A DNA stretch of 64,000 bases from Opacimonas sp014872805 (GTDB taxonomy: Bacteria; Pseudomonadota; Gammaproteobacteria; Enterobacterales; Alteromonadaceae). The DNA lies in the NCBI GenBank assembly GCA_014872805.1, contig WKFN01000010.1, positions 41,708-105,707 of the forward strand, in the 5' to 3' direction. Below, piece by piece: positions 19,101 through 28,636 of the stretch (its first letter is position 1; each line of letters opens with the position of its first letter). A model generated the notes under the pieces. That model did not search any database, was not told the origin of the DNA, and saw only the letters and a list, made by a program, of their open reading frames with translations. The position numbers and the translations under genes were made by a program.

Positions 19101-19625
19101 ATGTCAAGATTACTATATTTTATAAGTATACTGTCGGTTGTCACATTGGCAGCCGCCTGTTCCCCTCATCAAGAATCACATTCTCACGCGCAGCCTTCAC
19201 CGCAACATCATTCGCATCAAGCAACAGCCGTTGGGGATGTGTCGACACTGCCCGAAGGACTTACGCTCTCTGATGCACGAATTCGAGCCGCATTTTCAGG
19301 CGCAACAACTGGAGCTGCGTATGTCACTATCAACAATAACACTGAAGATGATGTGCATTTAATTTCAGTATCTGTTAGTGAAGATATCGCAATGAAGGTA
19401 GAAATCCATGACATGCGTATGGAGGGAGAAATGATGCAGATGTTTGAACTAGAAGACGGAGTCATTATCCCTGCAAAATCTCAACTTCAGCTACGTCCAG
19501 GTGGAAAACACATCATGTTGATGGGATTAGCAACTGAATTGAGTGAAGGCAAATCGCTTGAAATGACATTGAAGTTTGCACAACATCCAGCTCAAACAGT
19601 TTTGGTTCCAGTAGTGAGAATGTAA
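19101..19625 (+). CDS. PCu(A)C-type periplasmic copper chaperone (lipoprotein)
   Basis: 174 residues with a lipobox (VTLAAAC, Cys about residue 20), then a His-rich linker (HQESHSHAQPSPQHHSHQ) and a PCu(A)C (DUF461) domain. Copper ligands follow the family pattern: H..M in VEIHDMRMEGEMMQMF and H.M in GGKHIMLMGL. The family binds Cu(I) in the periplasm and supplies cytochrome oxidase. It sits in the core region, separate from the copper island, and AAGGGAAATA precedes the ATG. Confidence 0.88.
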   Translation: MSRLLYFISILSVVTLAAACSPHQESHSHAQPSPQHHSHQATAVGDVSTLPEGLTLSDARIRAAFSGATTGAAYVTINNNTEDDVHLISVSVSEDIAMKVEIHDMRMEGEMMQMFELEDGVIIPAKSQLQLRPGGKHIMLMGLATELSEGKSLEMTLKFAQHPAQTVLVPVVRM

Positions 19626-19683
19626 ACTCAGACTTATTGAGAAACGTATAAGAATAATACTACTACGATAGGACAGATAAACG

Positions 19684-20736
19684 ATGCGATTCATTTATTT
19701 TTTGTGTTTATTAATGAGTGGGCTCACAGTGGCTGCACCAGAAGTTACCACAAAAACCATAACTGATGGATTGGAACATCCCTGGGGCGTTGCGACTTTA
19801 CCTGATGGACGGTTTTTAGTCACAGAACGTCCAGGTTACATTGCCTTAGTTGATCGAGATGGGGCAAAAACGCGTTTGACAGGTGTGCCTGAGATCACTG
19901 CAGAGCGCCAAGGTGGCGCATTAGGCATCGCCTTGGATCCCGATTTTGAAAAAAACCAAACGTTTTACGCATGCTTAGTGATTGCGGATGCCTCGGGCGC
20001 GACATCTTCAGAAATACATAAAGGACAGTTAAAGGGAGCACAATGGGTAAATGTGGAACCTATTGTGATTGCACAACCAAAAGATAAGTCTGGTTTCCAT
20101 TTTGGTTGTCGACTTGCTTTTGCAGAAGATGACTCTTTGTATGTTGGCTTAGGTGATCGCTGGGTTGGTATGGAAAAAACCCAAGCATTAGATAATCATT
20201 ACGGTAAAGTATTAAGAGTCACAAAAGATGGCAACCCCCATCCGCAGAACCCTTATCTGGATAGTGCTGTGCCTGAAGTATTCTCAATTGGTCACCGTAA
20301 TATCCAGGGTATGGCATGGCACAGTAAGTACTTACAAATGTGGGCTCACGAGCATGGACCGAAAGGCGGAGATGAGATCAATATTTTACGAGCAGGCGCT
20401 AATTATGGCTGGCCAACCATCACCTATGGCGTCAACTATAACGGTACGCCGATTACTGACAAGACCAAGCAAGAAGGTTTAGAGCAGCCCTTACATTATT
20501 ATGTTCCTTCCATTGCTCCAAGTGGAATGGCGTTTTATAAAGATGATTTACTGATGGGCTCTTTAAAGTTTCGCTACCTAAATTATGTCGAACTCAAAGA
20601 CGGTAAGGTGATTGCTGAGCATGAATTACTCAAAGACCTGGACGCTCGTATCCGCGACGTAGTAGTTCATAATGAGCAAGTTTTTGTGGTAACTGATGAA
20701 GTCAATGGGCGTTTGTTGGAAATAGTCTTTCAATAA
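19684..20736 (+). CDS. PQQ-dependent sugar dehydrogenase family protein
   Basis: 350 residues with a signal peptide (cleavage about residue 17) and a six-bladed beta-propeller of the soluble aldose sugar dehydrogenase (YliI/Asd) type. Typical stretches are LEHPWGVATLPDGRFLVTER, FHFGCRLAF, IGHRNIQGMAW and HGPKGGDEIN, then GANYGWPTITYGVNYNG. The family oxidises aldoses in the periplasm with PQQ and calcium. No PQQ synthesis genes lie nearby, so the cofactor would come from elsewhere. Confidence 0.85.
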   Translation: MRFIYFLCLLMSGLTVAAPEVTTKTITDGLEHPWGVATLPDGRFLVTERPGYIALVDRDGAKTRLTGVPEITAERQGGALGIALDPDFEKNQTFYACLVIADASGATSSEIHKGQLKGAQWVNVEPIVIAQPKDKSGFHFGCRLAFAEDDSLYVGLGDRWVGMEKTQALDNHYGKVLRVTKDGNPHPQNPYLDSAVPEVFSIGHRNIQGMAWHSKYLQMWAHEHGPKGGDEINILRAGANYGWPTITYGVNYNGTPITDKTKQEGLEQPLHYYVPSIAPSGMAFYKDDLLMGSLKFRYLNYVELKDGKVIAEHELLKDLDARIRDVVVHNEQVFVVTDEVNGRLLEIVFQ

Positions 20737-20741
20737 GCTTT

Positions 20742-21434
20742 CTAACACACAATTGCTTGAACGCTTGCAGGCTCATCAGCAAAAGAATGTTTGGATGTGA
20801 ATTCAAGCCATTCATTCGTTGAAGGGTGTTTAAGCCCTAACTCAGCCGCATGCAGGTGCATTGTTTCAATCCCAATACGGCTGGCTTCAGATGAATACAG
20901 CCTATCGCCCAAAATCGGATGTCCCAAACTGAGCATGTGTACTCGTAACTGATGCGAGCGACCTGTTTTGGGTTCAAGCCGTACTAAACTGGTTTTATCA
21001 TCACGACTGATCACACGGTAGTGGGTAAGCGAGGCTTTACCAGTTTGGTAACAAATTTTTTGCTTAGGGCGATTCGGCCAATCCACAATTAAAGGCGCAT
21101 CACATACCCCTTCATCTTCAATGGGATGACCTAAAACCCGTGCGTAATATATTTTATGAGTTTGCCTTTCGGCAAACTGTTTACCAAGGTTGGTACTGGC
21201 TGTTTTGTGCATAGCAAGAACCATTAGCCCAGAGGTTGCCATATCCAACCGATGAACGATATACGCTTGCGGGAAGACGGTATTGACACGTTTTTGGATA
21301 CTGTCTTGATGTGCATCACCACGCCCACGTACCGATAAAATCCATGCTGGTTTATCAACAACTAATATATCATCGTCTTGATAGATGATCTTCAGATAGG
21401 GCACCATCGGTGGTTGGTAGTTAAAAAAAGCCAT
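20742..21434 (-). CDS. rluA: 23S rRNA/tRNA pseudouridine synthase RluA
   Basis: RluA isomerises U746 of 23S rRNA and U32 of some tRNAs. The catalytic Asp motif VHRLDMATSGLMVLA is present, with TGRSHQLRVHMLSLGHPILGD downstream. The ATG at 21434 gives MAFFNYQPP, matching the E. coli start, and 230 residues. The frame extends to 21485, which would overlap rapA, so the shorter start is preferred. It follows rapA on the same strand. Confidence 0.93.
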   Translation of the reverse strand: MAFFNYQPPMVPYLKIIYQDDDILVVDKPAWILSVRGRGDAHQDSIQKRVNTVFPQAYIVHRLDMATSGLMVLAMHKTASTNLGKQFAERQTHKIYYARVLGHPIEDEGVCDAPLIVDWPNRPKQKICYQTGKASLTHYRVISRDDKTSLVRLEPKTGRSHQLRVHMLSLGHPILGDRLYSSEASRIGIETMHLHAAELGLKHPSTNEWLEFTSKHSFADEPASVQAIVC

Positions 21435-21450
21435 GACAGCAAACTCGTTA

Positions 21451-24213
21451 TTATGGGTTATTGACAAGGACACGTATCGAGTCAAGGTTGACTGGTGCGT
21501 TTTCGATTTGCCAGCATGCCTTGCGCAACTGTGCCTCTAATATACTTATTTCTTCAGGTCTTACGGCGGGGTTGATGTGTTGCAAATAGTGCAAACGTTC
21601 CAGCTCGGTTCCGAGTGTTAATTGCATGTGTTGGAGAGCGTTATTCTTAATGTGTACTGCTTGTTCTGATGCAGTATTTTCGCACGTCCTTATGGCTTGT
21701 TTAATTTGGTCTGCCAAGGCAGTGATCAGTTTGGCTGCGACGACTTTTTTGACTCTGTGTATCGACTCAACAGTATCATTGAAGATTTGATTCGCATGAT
21801 CACAGCTCACAATAAAACTTTGCGGTGTCAAATAGGGGTTGTGCTCAGCTTGAGATGCTGCTTGAATCACGAATTGACATTGCACAATAAACGCCCCAAC
21901 CGGTTTATTACTATCTGAGAATAGACCGATGCTGGCTTTCCCTGTGTTATCACTGAGTAATGTAGCCATTAGTTCACGCACGAATGGATGTTCAAAACTG
22001 ATAAAATGATAATCTTCTCTAGCGGTGGCTACGCGTCTTGAAAATGTCACCGTCATACCTTCATCCGGCAAGGTTTGTAATGGGTATAACAAATCTTCTG
22101 TAGGTTGTATGACATAGCTCACGTGGTCATTGATGATAAATTTAAAGCCAACCACATCTGCCATAGAGCTTAAATACTGATAAACCTCTTCACCTTCAGC
22201 TTCATCATCAAGTGCGGCGATAATGTCTGCATGTTGGTCAAAACCTTTGGCATTGAGTTCGAGTAGTTTGTTTCTGCCTTGCTCTTGTGCCGTAACTAAG
22301 CTTTTGGTGAGTGAGGCAATATTCGGTAATTCGGCATCAAAGTCAGGATCTTGTATCAGCTTAGCCAAAGGTTGCCCGAGTTCCGTTAAGACTTCATTTC
22401 CGACAGTACAGGTTTGGTTAAACGCATTCAGACCGACATCAAAAAATCGGAAAAGGCGTTCTTGCGCACTATTGCGATGAAAAGGCACAATAATTTCGAC
22501 CTGACTGGTTTGCCCGATGCGATCTAGGCGTCCAATGCGTTGTTCTAACAAATCTGGATTGAGCGGCAGATCAAATAAAATAAGTTGCTGACAAAACTGG
22601 AAATTTCGACCTTCTGAGCCAATTTCTGAACACAATAGCATGGGGGCGCCATCTTCGTCATCGGCGAAGAAATGTGCCGCTCGATCTCGCTCACTAATAC
22701 TCATTTGTTCATGAAATACAGGTAATGAAATACCTCTCTTGATACGGATATGTTCTGCTAATTCAAGAACGGCCCGAGCGGTACGACAGATTAACAGCGT
22801 TTTACCTCGAGCATTTTGTAAAAATTCCAAAAGCCAATTGCCCTTTGGATCCTGTTCAAGCCAATCTTTTACCCAATCGGTATCTTCATGAATGTGGGCA
22901 ATTACACTGTCTTTGATTGTCGTGTATGCTTCAGGACAATCTAGCGGGTGAGCAATCACCTGTCGAGCATTAGCATGGCCAATGGCCTTGCGTGTGTTGC
23001 GATAAAATAGTCTGCCCGTACCGTGCCGATCGATGAGTTCTTGAATTAATTCAAAGACACTTTTGTCAGCAATATCTGAAATGCTTAATTCGGGTAAAAA
23101 TTCATGACAACGGGCAATTAAATCGTGATCCAACTGTGTGCAAGACAATAAGCCATCACTTAAATCCGCAAGGGCTTGATAGCTAGTCTGTTCAGAATGA
23201 AATTGCTTGGCACTAGTAAACCGATTTGGATCAAGTAGCTGTAATTGTGCAAAATGGGCGTCGCTACCTTGTTGGTCAGGAGTCGCAGTGAGTAGTAACA
23301 CACTTGGGATGAGTTGACATAGTTTAGCAATCGCCTCGTATTCGCTATTGTGAGAGCCTTGCTCGGTGAGATGGTGTGCTTCGTCGACAATTAAGCAGTC
23401 CCAAGGCGTTTCACACAGTTGTTGCAGAGCCTGAGGTTGCGCTTGTAAGGTACTCACATTGGTAATGACCCACTGTGCACTTAGCCATGGATTGTCATTT
23501 TCATCGCTCAATGCTTCAAGTCGTTCTTCATCGAACAAAGAAAACATCATATTGATGCGGCGATGCAATTCAACCAGCCATTGGTGTTGCAATGACTCAG
23601 GGACGATGATCAAAGCTCGTTGGCAGCGACCCAGCAAAATTTGTTTATGCAAAATCATCGCCGCTTCGATGGTTTTACCCAAGCCTACTTCATCAGCAAG
23701 TAGCACTCTTGGGGCAAAACGCTGGCCTATTTGCTGAACAATATTTACTTGATGCTCCAGTGGCGTCATCCGTGCACCCAATAGGCCTATCCCAGGATGA
23801 GTGTTGTGTTTGTATTGTGCTTGGTAGGTTTGATGGCGGACATCAAACCAAGCGGTATGATTGATCTGGCCATTGAATAGGCGTTTTTCAGGTTGATTGA
23901 TTTGTAAGTGATGCGCGATTTGGGTTTCAAAGAGAGTGGTACGAGCACCGTTTGGATATTCTACCTCATAGCTCATCAGTCCATTGTCTTCGTCACAGCT
24001 TATGACCTCAAAGGTAAGGTTATTGATGTCTTGAGCACATTCACCGACTTCTAAGGTGAAACGCAATAAAGGAGCCGATTCGCTTGCATAGCGCGCGTCG
24101 CTATCAACAAGAGGAAAATACAAAGCGACTTGGCGTCCTTGTACTTCGGTTACTAAGCCTAATCCTAGCTCGGGTTGTTGGCTGTTAAGCCAACGTTGTC
24201 CAGTCACATACAT
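21451..24213 (-). CDS. rapA: RNA polymerase-associated ATPase RapA
   Basis: SWI2/SNF2-family protein that recycles RNA polymerase. It has N-terminal Tudor-like domains (GQRWLNSQQPELGLGLV). ATPase motifs are LADEVGLGKTIEAAMI, DEAHHL and TATPDQQGSDAHF, with the C-terminal helicase part SEIGSEGRNFQFCQ and QRIGRLDRIGQ. 920 residues, slightly shorter than the 968 of E. coli. Followed by rluA, as in many gammaproteobacteria. Confidence 0.95.
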   Translation of the reverse strand: MYVTGQRWLNSQQPELGLGLVTEVQGRQVALYFPLVDSDARYASESAPLLRFTLEVGECAQDINNLTFEVISCDEDNGLMSYEVEYPNGARTTLFETQIAHHLQINQPEKRLFNGQINHTAWFDVRHQTYQAQYKHNTHPGIGLLGARMTPLEHQVNIVQQIGQRFAPRVLLADEVGLGKTIEAAMILHKQILLGRCQRALIIVPESLQHQWLVELHRRINMMFSLFDEERLEALSDENDNPWLSAQWVITNVSTLQAQPQALQQLCETPWDCLIVDEAHHLTEQGSHNSEYEAIAKLCQLIPSVLLLTATPDQQGSDAHFAQLQLLDPNRFTSAKQFHSEQTSYQALADLSDGLLSCTQLDHDLIARCHEFLPELSISDIADKSVFELIQELIDRHGTGRLFYRNTRKAIGHANARQVIAHPLDCPEAYTTIKDSVIAHIHEDTDWVKDWLEQDPKGNWLLEFLQNARGKTLLICRTARAVLELAEHIRIKRGISLPVFHEQMSISERDRAAHFFADDEDGAPMLLCSEIGSEGRNFQFCQQLILFDLPLNPDLLEQRIGRLDRIGQTSQVEIIVPFHRNSAQERLFRFFDVGLNAFNQTCTVGNEVLTELGQPLAKLIQDPDFDAELPNIASLTKSLVTAQEQGRNKLLELNAKGFDQHADIIAALDDEAEGEEVYQYLSSMADVVGFKFIINDHVSYVIQPTEDLLYPLQTLPDEGMTVTFSRRVATAREDYHFISFEHPFVRELMATLLSDNTGKASIGLFSDSNKPVGAFIVQCQFVIQAASQAEHNPYLTPQSFIVSCDHANQIFNDTVESIHRVKKVVAAKLITALADQIKQAIRTCENTASEQAVHIKNNALQHMQLTLGTELERLHYLQHINPAVRPEEISILEAQLRKACWQIENAPVNLDSIRVLVNNP

Positions 24214-24337
24214 ATTTTAAAACCAAATCTTTCTTATGTTCCTATTATGACATCGAACGTCGGGCTTAACAAAAAAACGTGCTTTTTGTGCAAACTTGCA
24301 GTAGGGTTAAATTTGAATCTAAGTTGAGGAGTCACGG

Positions 24338-25321
24338 ATGTCAAAAGACGCTACCAAGATTTATATATTAGATACCAATATCTTATTACACGAACCACTC
24401 GCATTTTTATCTTTCCAAGAACACGACGTCATGATCCCAATGACGGTTTTAGAAGAACTCGACCATATAAAAGACACTAAAAAAGACGTTGCTAGAGACG
24501 CTCGAGTGGCTATCCGAGCAATGGAAAATATTCTGGCAAATGCCTCACCAGAACAAATGACCGCAGGAGTCAGCTTGGCTGGACAGGGCTCCAAAGAACA
24601 TGGGCCAAGTGGTCATTTATCGATTTATACGGATTTGTTGATGGAAGCCAACAAACAAGTATTTACCAGTAATGAAAACGATAATCGCATCATCAATGTT
24701 GCGCTTGATATGCGAAAAACACATCCACAACGCGATGTCATTTTGGTCACAAAAGACATCAATATGCGCCTAAAAGCCAAAGGCGCAGGGATGAAGTTTG
24801 TTGAAGATTACCGTACGGATCAGCTCATTGACGATATAAAATACTTATCCACAGGGTATATCAAAGTGGATGGGCGCTTTTGGGATGCTGTGAGTGATGT
24901 CGAAAGTCATACTGAGGGACGAGATACGATTCATCGGATTGCACTGTCACAACTCCCAGAGTTGTACATTAATGCATTTATTGTCGATGAGGTGAATGAA
25001 TTTTGTGGCGTAGTTGAAGCAATCGATGAGACCCATGCAGAGTTGCTCGATCTAGGTGTAGAGCGCTTGATGTCCCGACAAGCATGGGGAATTCACCCCA
25101 AAAATATGCCACAAGCCATGGCATTACATGCTTTGTTAGATCCACATATTGATTTAGTGATTTTGACCGGTCCAGCGGGTTCAGGTAAAACAGGTATTAC
25201 TGCAAGCTTTTTTTTAATATTTGTGCAGACCTATCTACAGACCTTATTCTTACTGAAGAAATTGAGTATTTATAACAGGCTAAGATCTAATCTCTCTAAC
25301 ATGTCATTAAGTGTGACTTAA
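24338..25321 (+). pseudogene. Host PIN-PhoH ATPase gene, truncated at Walker A
   Basis: The first 285 residues are a normal PIN-PhoH (PhoH2/YlaK-type) protein: PIN domain ILDTNILLHEP ... VLEELD, acidic residues DNRIINVALDM and VTKDINMRLKAKG, then the Walker A GPAGSGKT at about 25,169-25,192. Right after GKT the sequence changes to 42 unrelated residues ending at 25,321. The rest of the ATPase (GFLPGD, DEAQN, GNLAQID motifs) is missing. AGGAG lies 6-10 bp before the ATG. This marks the left edge of the accessory island. A PIN-only product could still be made, with unknown effect. Confidence 0.85.
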
Positions 25322-25450
25322 AGAATAGAACCATTAATCAATAAATATAAATAACGGATTTAACCTGCAAGAAGGCACAAACAAAAATAATAAAGCTAAG
25401 GTAAATCTAAAATGCTAATTAATGAAAATCGTTCTCAAAGGAGAACTAAA

Positions 25451-26833
25451 ATGAATAATCCAAGTGAAAATAGAAATCCAAGAGTATTAGATACATCGGC
25501 ACTAGTTCATGATCCAAAGTCATTGCTTGCTTACAGTGAAGATGTATACATCTGTCTAACAGTCTTAGAAGAATTAGATAACTTAAAAGAGAGAACTAAT
25601 AAATCGGTAAGTGCTGATGCTCGTGTATGTATCCGTATGCTTGAAGACATTATAAACGGGCATAGTGCAGAAGAAATGGAAGCAGGTATTCCACTGCCTT
25701 CTACTGAAACAGCTAAAAGAGGCAAGTTGTTCATTGGTATTGATACTCAATTGGACATGGCAAAAGAGTTAAAGCACACGATTGGTAGCGATGCTGACAA
25801 CAGAATAATTAACTATGCACTACATCTTCAGAAAGAGTTAGATAAAGACGTTACCATCGTTAGCCGCGACATTAATATGCGACTAAAAGCTCGAACTGTT
25901 GGTGTTATGGCTGAAGATGTATCCGTTGATAATCAAATCGCAGATATAGATTTGTTATATACAGGAGTACAGGCTTTTGAAGGTGATCTTTTTGATCGTA
26001 TTGAATCAGATAAAGATTTCAAAGTCTCAGGAGAGGTTTATACATTCCCTATAAGCTTGTTCAACGATGAAGTTCAGCCAAACATGTATTGGTACGATGA
26101 AGCTGGACATATTGGGCGAATTTCAGAAGTAACTGATACTGAAGTTTACACAAAGTTATTGCCTCGTAAGCAAGAAAAGGTATGGGGAATATTGCCAAAA
26201 AATCAGCGTCAAGCGGTAGCTTTAAGCCAATTAACAGACCCTTATTATGACTTGAATATCATCCTTGGCCCTGCTGGCTCCGGAAAAACTTTTTTAGCAG
26301 TTGCTTCGGCGCTGCATCAAGTATTGGAGTTGAAAAAGTACAAAAAAATTGTTGTGGTGCGCTCCAGAGATTTTATGGACGATGATCCCGGATTCCTTCC
26401 GGGGGATTTAACTGAAAAATCAATGCCTTTGCTCGCAGGTATTACAGACGCACTTATCTCGATGCACTCAGATGATAATCATGAAGGAAATATTCATGCA
26501 ACAGTTGAGCATGTGATCGAAAAAGCCAATATAGAATTTACTAGTATGGCTTACTTTCGGGGCCGTTCAATAGACGATGCTGTGTTGATCATTGATGAAG
26601 CTCAAAACATGACCAGAGCGCAAATCAAGGGGATGTTAAGCCGAGGAGGCAAAAATTGTCGTACAATCGTGTTGGGCAACTTAGCTCAGATTGATGATAA
26701 ATTTGTCACACCAGCATCTTCAGGTGCTAGCGCGGCTGTTAACGTGTATAGAAACTATGAAAAAGGCTCGGTGTTGATATTTGATGAAGTAGAGCGTAGT
26801 AGCTTGGCTGAATTCACTGAAAAGAACATGTAG
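25451..26833 (+). CDS. PIN-PhoH family ATPase/RNase-like protein, island-borne
   Basis: Full-length 460-residue PIN-PhoH protein: PIN domain VLDTSALVHDP ... TVLEELDNLKE with DNRIINYAL and VSRDINMRLKAR, then Walker A GPAGSGKTFLAV, GFLPGDLTEKS, Walker B LIIDEAQNMT and LGNLAQIDDKF. It is parallel to the broken host gene but clearly diverged, and its sequence is more AT-rich. The ATG at 25451 has AAAGGAG at 8 bp; the frame opens at 25412. The family combines an RNase-like PIN with an ATPase/helicase; the cellular role is unsettled. It may supply the lost host function. A terminator follows. Confidence 0.88.
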   Translation: MNNPSENRNPRVLDTSALVHDPKSLLAYSEDVYICLTVLEELDNLKERTNKSVSADARVCIRMLEDIINGHSAEEMEAGIPLPSTETAKRGKLFIGIDTQLDMAKELKHTIGSDADNRIINYALHLQKELDKDVTIVSRDINMRLKARTVGVMAEDVSVDNQIADIDLLYTGVQAFEGDLFDRIESDKDFKVSGEVYTFPISLFNDEVQPNMYWYDEAGHIGRISEVTDTEVYTKLLPRKQEKVWGILPKNQRQAVALSQLTDPYYDLNIILGPAGSGKTFLAVASALHQVLELKKYKKIVVVRSRDFMDDDPGFLPGDLTEKSMPLLAGITDALISMHSDDNHEGNIHATVEHVIEKANIEFTSMAYFRGRSIDDAVLIIDEAQNMTRAQIKGMLSRGGKNCRTIVLGNLAQIDDKFVTPASSGASAAVNVYRNYEKGSVLIFDEVERSSLAEFTEKNM

Positions 26834-26877
26834 ACATCAAACTACAATTCACATTTCCTTATAATATTGCGACAATA

Positions 26878-26902
26878 GCCACTGCTTTTTGCAGTGGCTT
26901 TT
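26878..26902 (+). terminator. Rho-independent terminator after island PhoH gene
   Basis: GCCACTGC (26878-26885), loop TTTTT, GCAGTGGC (26891-26898), then TTTT, 44 bp after the stop. Confidence 0.88.
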
Positions 26903-27027
26903 CAGAGAAGCCAGTTTCCACAAATGCGGACGAAATGGATTTACTCTGGGTTTAAAAGATTAATCATACATTGAAGATGTAATGACTTAGGTGCTGTGGA
27001 CCTTAGTTGTTATGTTTTGGTGTGCGT

Positions 27028-27390
27028 ATGTCTTTTGAATCAGAAGCGCTTATAAGCAATGTAAAGCGTCAGGCAAAGAGGTTGTCAAAAAAATTATCAC
27101 TTCCCCTTGGACAAGCCCAAGAAGGGCTAGCTATTTGTCTTTACGGCTGTGACAGTTACAGCGATTTACTAGTAAAAATGAAAGCTGAATCCTTTGACAA
27201 CCCATTGATAGCACTGTCTGCTCTCTCACCAAACTCGGAAATATTTTTAGTAAAAATATTAGCTAGCCACCTAGATAGCATCATTGGAAATTTTGAAAAA
27301 AAATTTCCCAGCTCCAATATAGATGAAGAATTGGTCATATCCCTTTTTGGACTTAGCTTTTCAGAGTTCAAACTCAAAATATCTACCTAA
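27028..27390 (+). CDS. Hypothetical protein
   Basis: 120-residue helical protein with no family I can name. Its N-terminal half (QAKRLSKKLSLPLGQAQEGL, then CLYGCDSYSDLL) resembles the small helical unit SHSQALELVAxxxGYxxWxAL found in some mobile-element proteins; this is a weak likeness by eye. The C-terminus repeats the theme (LVISLFGLSFSEFKLKI). An alternative TTG start lies at 27007. No strong ribosome site is seen. Confidence 0.5.
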   Translation: MSFESEALISNVKRQAKRLSKKLSLPLGQAQEGLAICLYGCDSYSDLLVKMKAESFDNPLIALSALSPNSEIFLVKILASHLDSIIGNFEKKFPSSNIDEELVISLFGLSFSEFKLKIST

Positions 27391-27541
27391 AGTTGTACAA
27401 ATACGTAAGTTGTCATTTTGTTTTTTGGCGATATTATAAGGTAAAGGCTGAACGGACAGCCTACGCCTACGCATGTTTTTCGCCTTGAAGAACGTGAACA
27501 GTGAAGCGGAGCATCCGTAAAAATTTGGTTGTTTGAACAAT

Positions 27542-27577
27542 AAATAAAGCAATGTGTTGGTAGGCCATTGTTTATTT
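27542..27577 (+). promoter_or_regulatory. Hairpin upstream of hypothetical three-gene cassette
   Basis: Imperfect inverted repeat AAATAAAGCAATG (27542-27554) and CATTGTTTATTT (27566-27577), separated by 11 bp, ending 21 bp before the ATG at 27599. It could be an operator or a 5'-UTR hairpin; no T run follows, so a terminator is unlikely. Confidence 0.4.
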
Positions 27578-27598
27578 GAAAATTGTTTGGAGAACTAA

Positions 27599-28636
27599 AT
27601 GATCTCACTTTATCAATTAAAGAATAAGCTTAACAAACAAGCAAAAGAGTTTGCTGAGTTATTAGAGTTTCCTGATCTTTACGCCCAAGGTTTGTGGGCT
27701 AGAGGTGTATATAACAGCCCTCACTTTTCTGACACTCATAATTGTCTCTCTGAGGTCTTTGAACAGAAAAAGCTGGACTCAATTCTAAAGCACGATTCCC
27801 TGAAATACTTAATGATCAACGAATATGATGATCAAGAAATCATTGAGTCGCTTCATAAAGAAATTGAGTCAATGGCAAACCGTATTGAAAGCCTGATGCT
27901 GGTAGATATCGAAACGTTAGAGTTAGTTTCAGTGATATACCAAGTCTTAGGGCTACCTGATGACGCTAAATTTGTCATAAATACGGGTCCTGATTTCCGT
28001 CTAGAATGGCGACCATATTTTGATGCGTTTGATGAACCATTGATAGTTCAATATGCAGATTTAAAAGTTCATAGTTGTTATTTCAGGCTCATCGCTTCGA
28101 AATTTCCATTTGAGCAGCTCACCATTGATAACATCAAAAAGTACATGTATATCAACCACGTTAATCATGACGGTGAATTCGAGGGCTGCATATCCCAAGG
28201 TAATAGCTTCTCTAAGCATGAACATTGGTTGATGTTGACACTTGAACTATTCAGTAGTGGTAAAGTTAATAAAGCTCAGTTCAATCCAACAATCTTCAAA
28301 ATCGAGGGGATGCGCTATCTGGTGTATGGCTTCCCGCTGATTCCTTCCTTTGTATCTGATTGGCACAAACCTGATTTATGTCTACGGGTTAAAAATCTAG
28401 ATGGTGATCAAAAGTTCATTGTTCGTATTGATCAACAAGCTCTTGTTTTCCAAGCACGTCGTGTCGATACCAACTTCTTTAATACCATCGATTACGAAAA
28501 ATACATTTCATTGTATAAGTCTAGTGTTCTGTCTCACTTTGATGCTGATAACCAGTTATTGGAAGTTGATGGGGTCAAGTACCTCAGTTTTTTCCGCCCA
28601 TTTTGCCTAGAAGATAACAAGGGAGCACAAGCATGA
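27599..28636 (+). CDS. Hypothetical protein, cassette gene 1
   Basis: 345 residues, soluble, no signal peptide and no membrane segment. I recognise no domain. Acidic and aromatic overall, with a helical N-terminal half (about residues 1-125, for example IIESLHKEIESMANRIESLM) and a mixed C-terminal half rich in Phe and Tyr. GGAGA lies 5 bp before the ATG. The stop overlaps the next start (ATGA at 28633-28636), so it is translationally coupled to cassette gene 2. Confidence 0.65.
   Translation: MISLYQLKNKLNKQAKEFAELLEFPDLYAQGLWARGVYNSPHFSDTHNCLSEVFEQKKLDSILKHDSLKYLMINEYDDQEIIESLHKEIESMANRIESLMLVDIETLELVSVIYQVLGLPDDAKFVINTGPDFRLEWRPYFDAFDEPLIVQYADLKVHSCYFRLIASKFPFEQLTIDNIKKYMYINHVNHDGEFEGCISQGNSFSKHEHWLMLTLELFSSGKVNKAQFNPTIFKIEGMRYLVYGFPLIPSFVSDWHKPDLCLRVKNLDGDQKFIVRIDQQALVFQARRVDTNFFNTIDYEKYISLYKSSVLSHFDADNQLLEVDGVKYLSFFRPFCLEDNKGAQA

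Noticed and set aside
25308..25325. TGTGACTTA near 25,312 as another copy of the transposon end
   Set aside because: Only the first seven bases agree with the terminal repeat; the GCATAATG and TTGAGATT parts are missing.
25412..26833. Idea that the second PhoH gene simply restores the reading frame of the broken host gene
   Set aside because: It has its own start, ribosome site and complete PIN domain, is diverged throughout, and is preceded by a stop; it is a separate gene.
27391..27541. Short frames on both strands between the 120-residue gene and the three-gene cassette
   Set aside because: They lack ribosome sites and recognisable protein features, and one overlaps the upstream hairpin.
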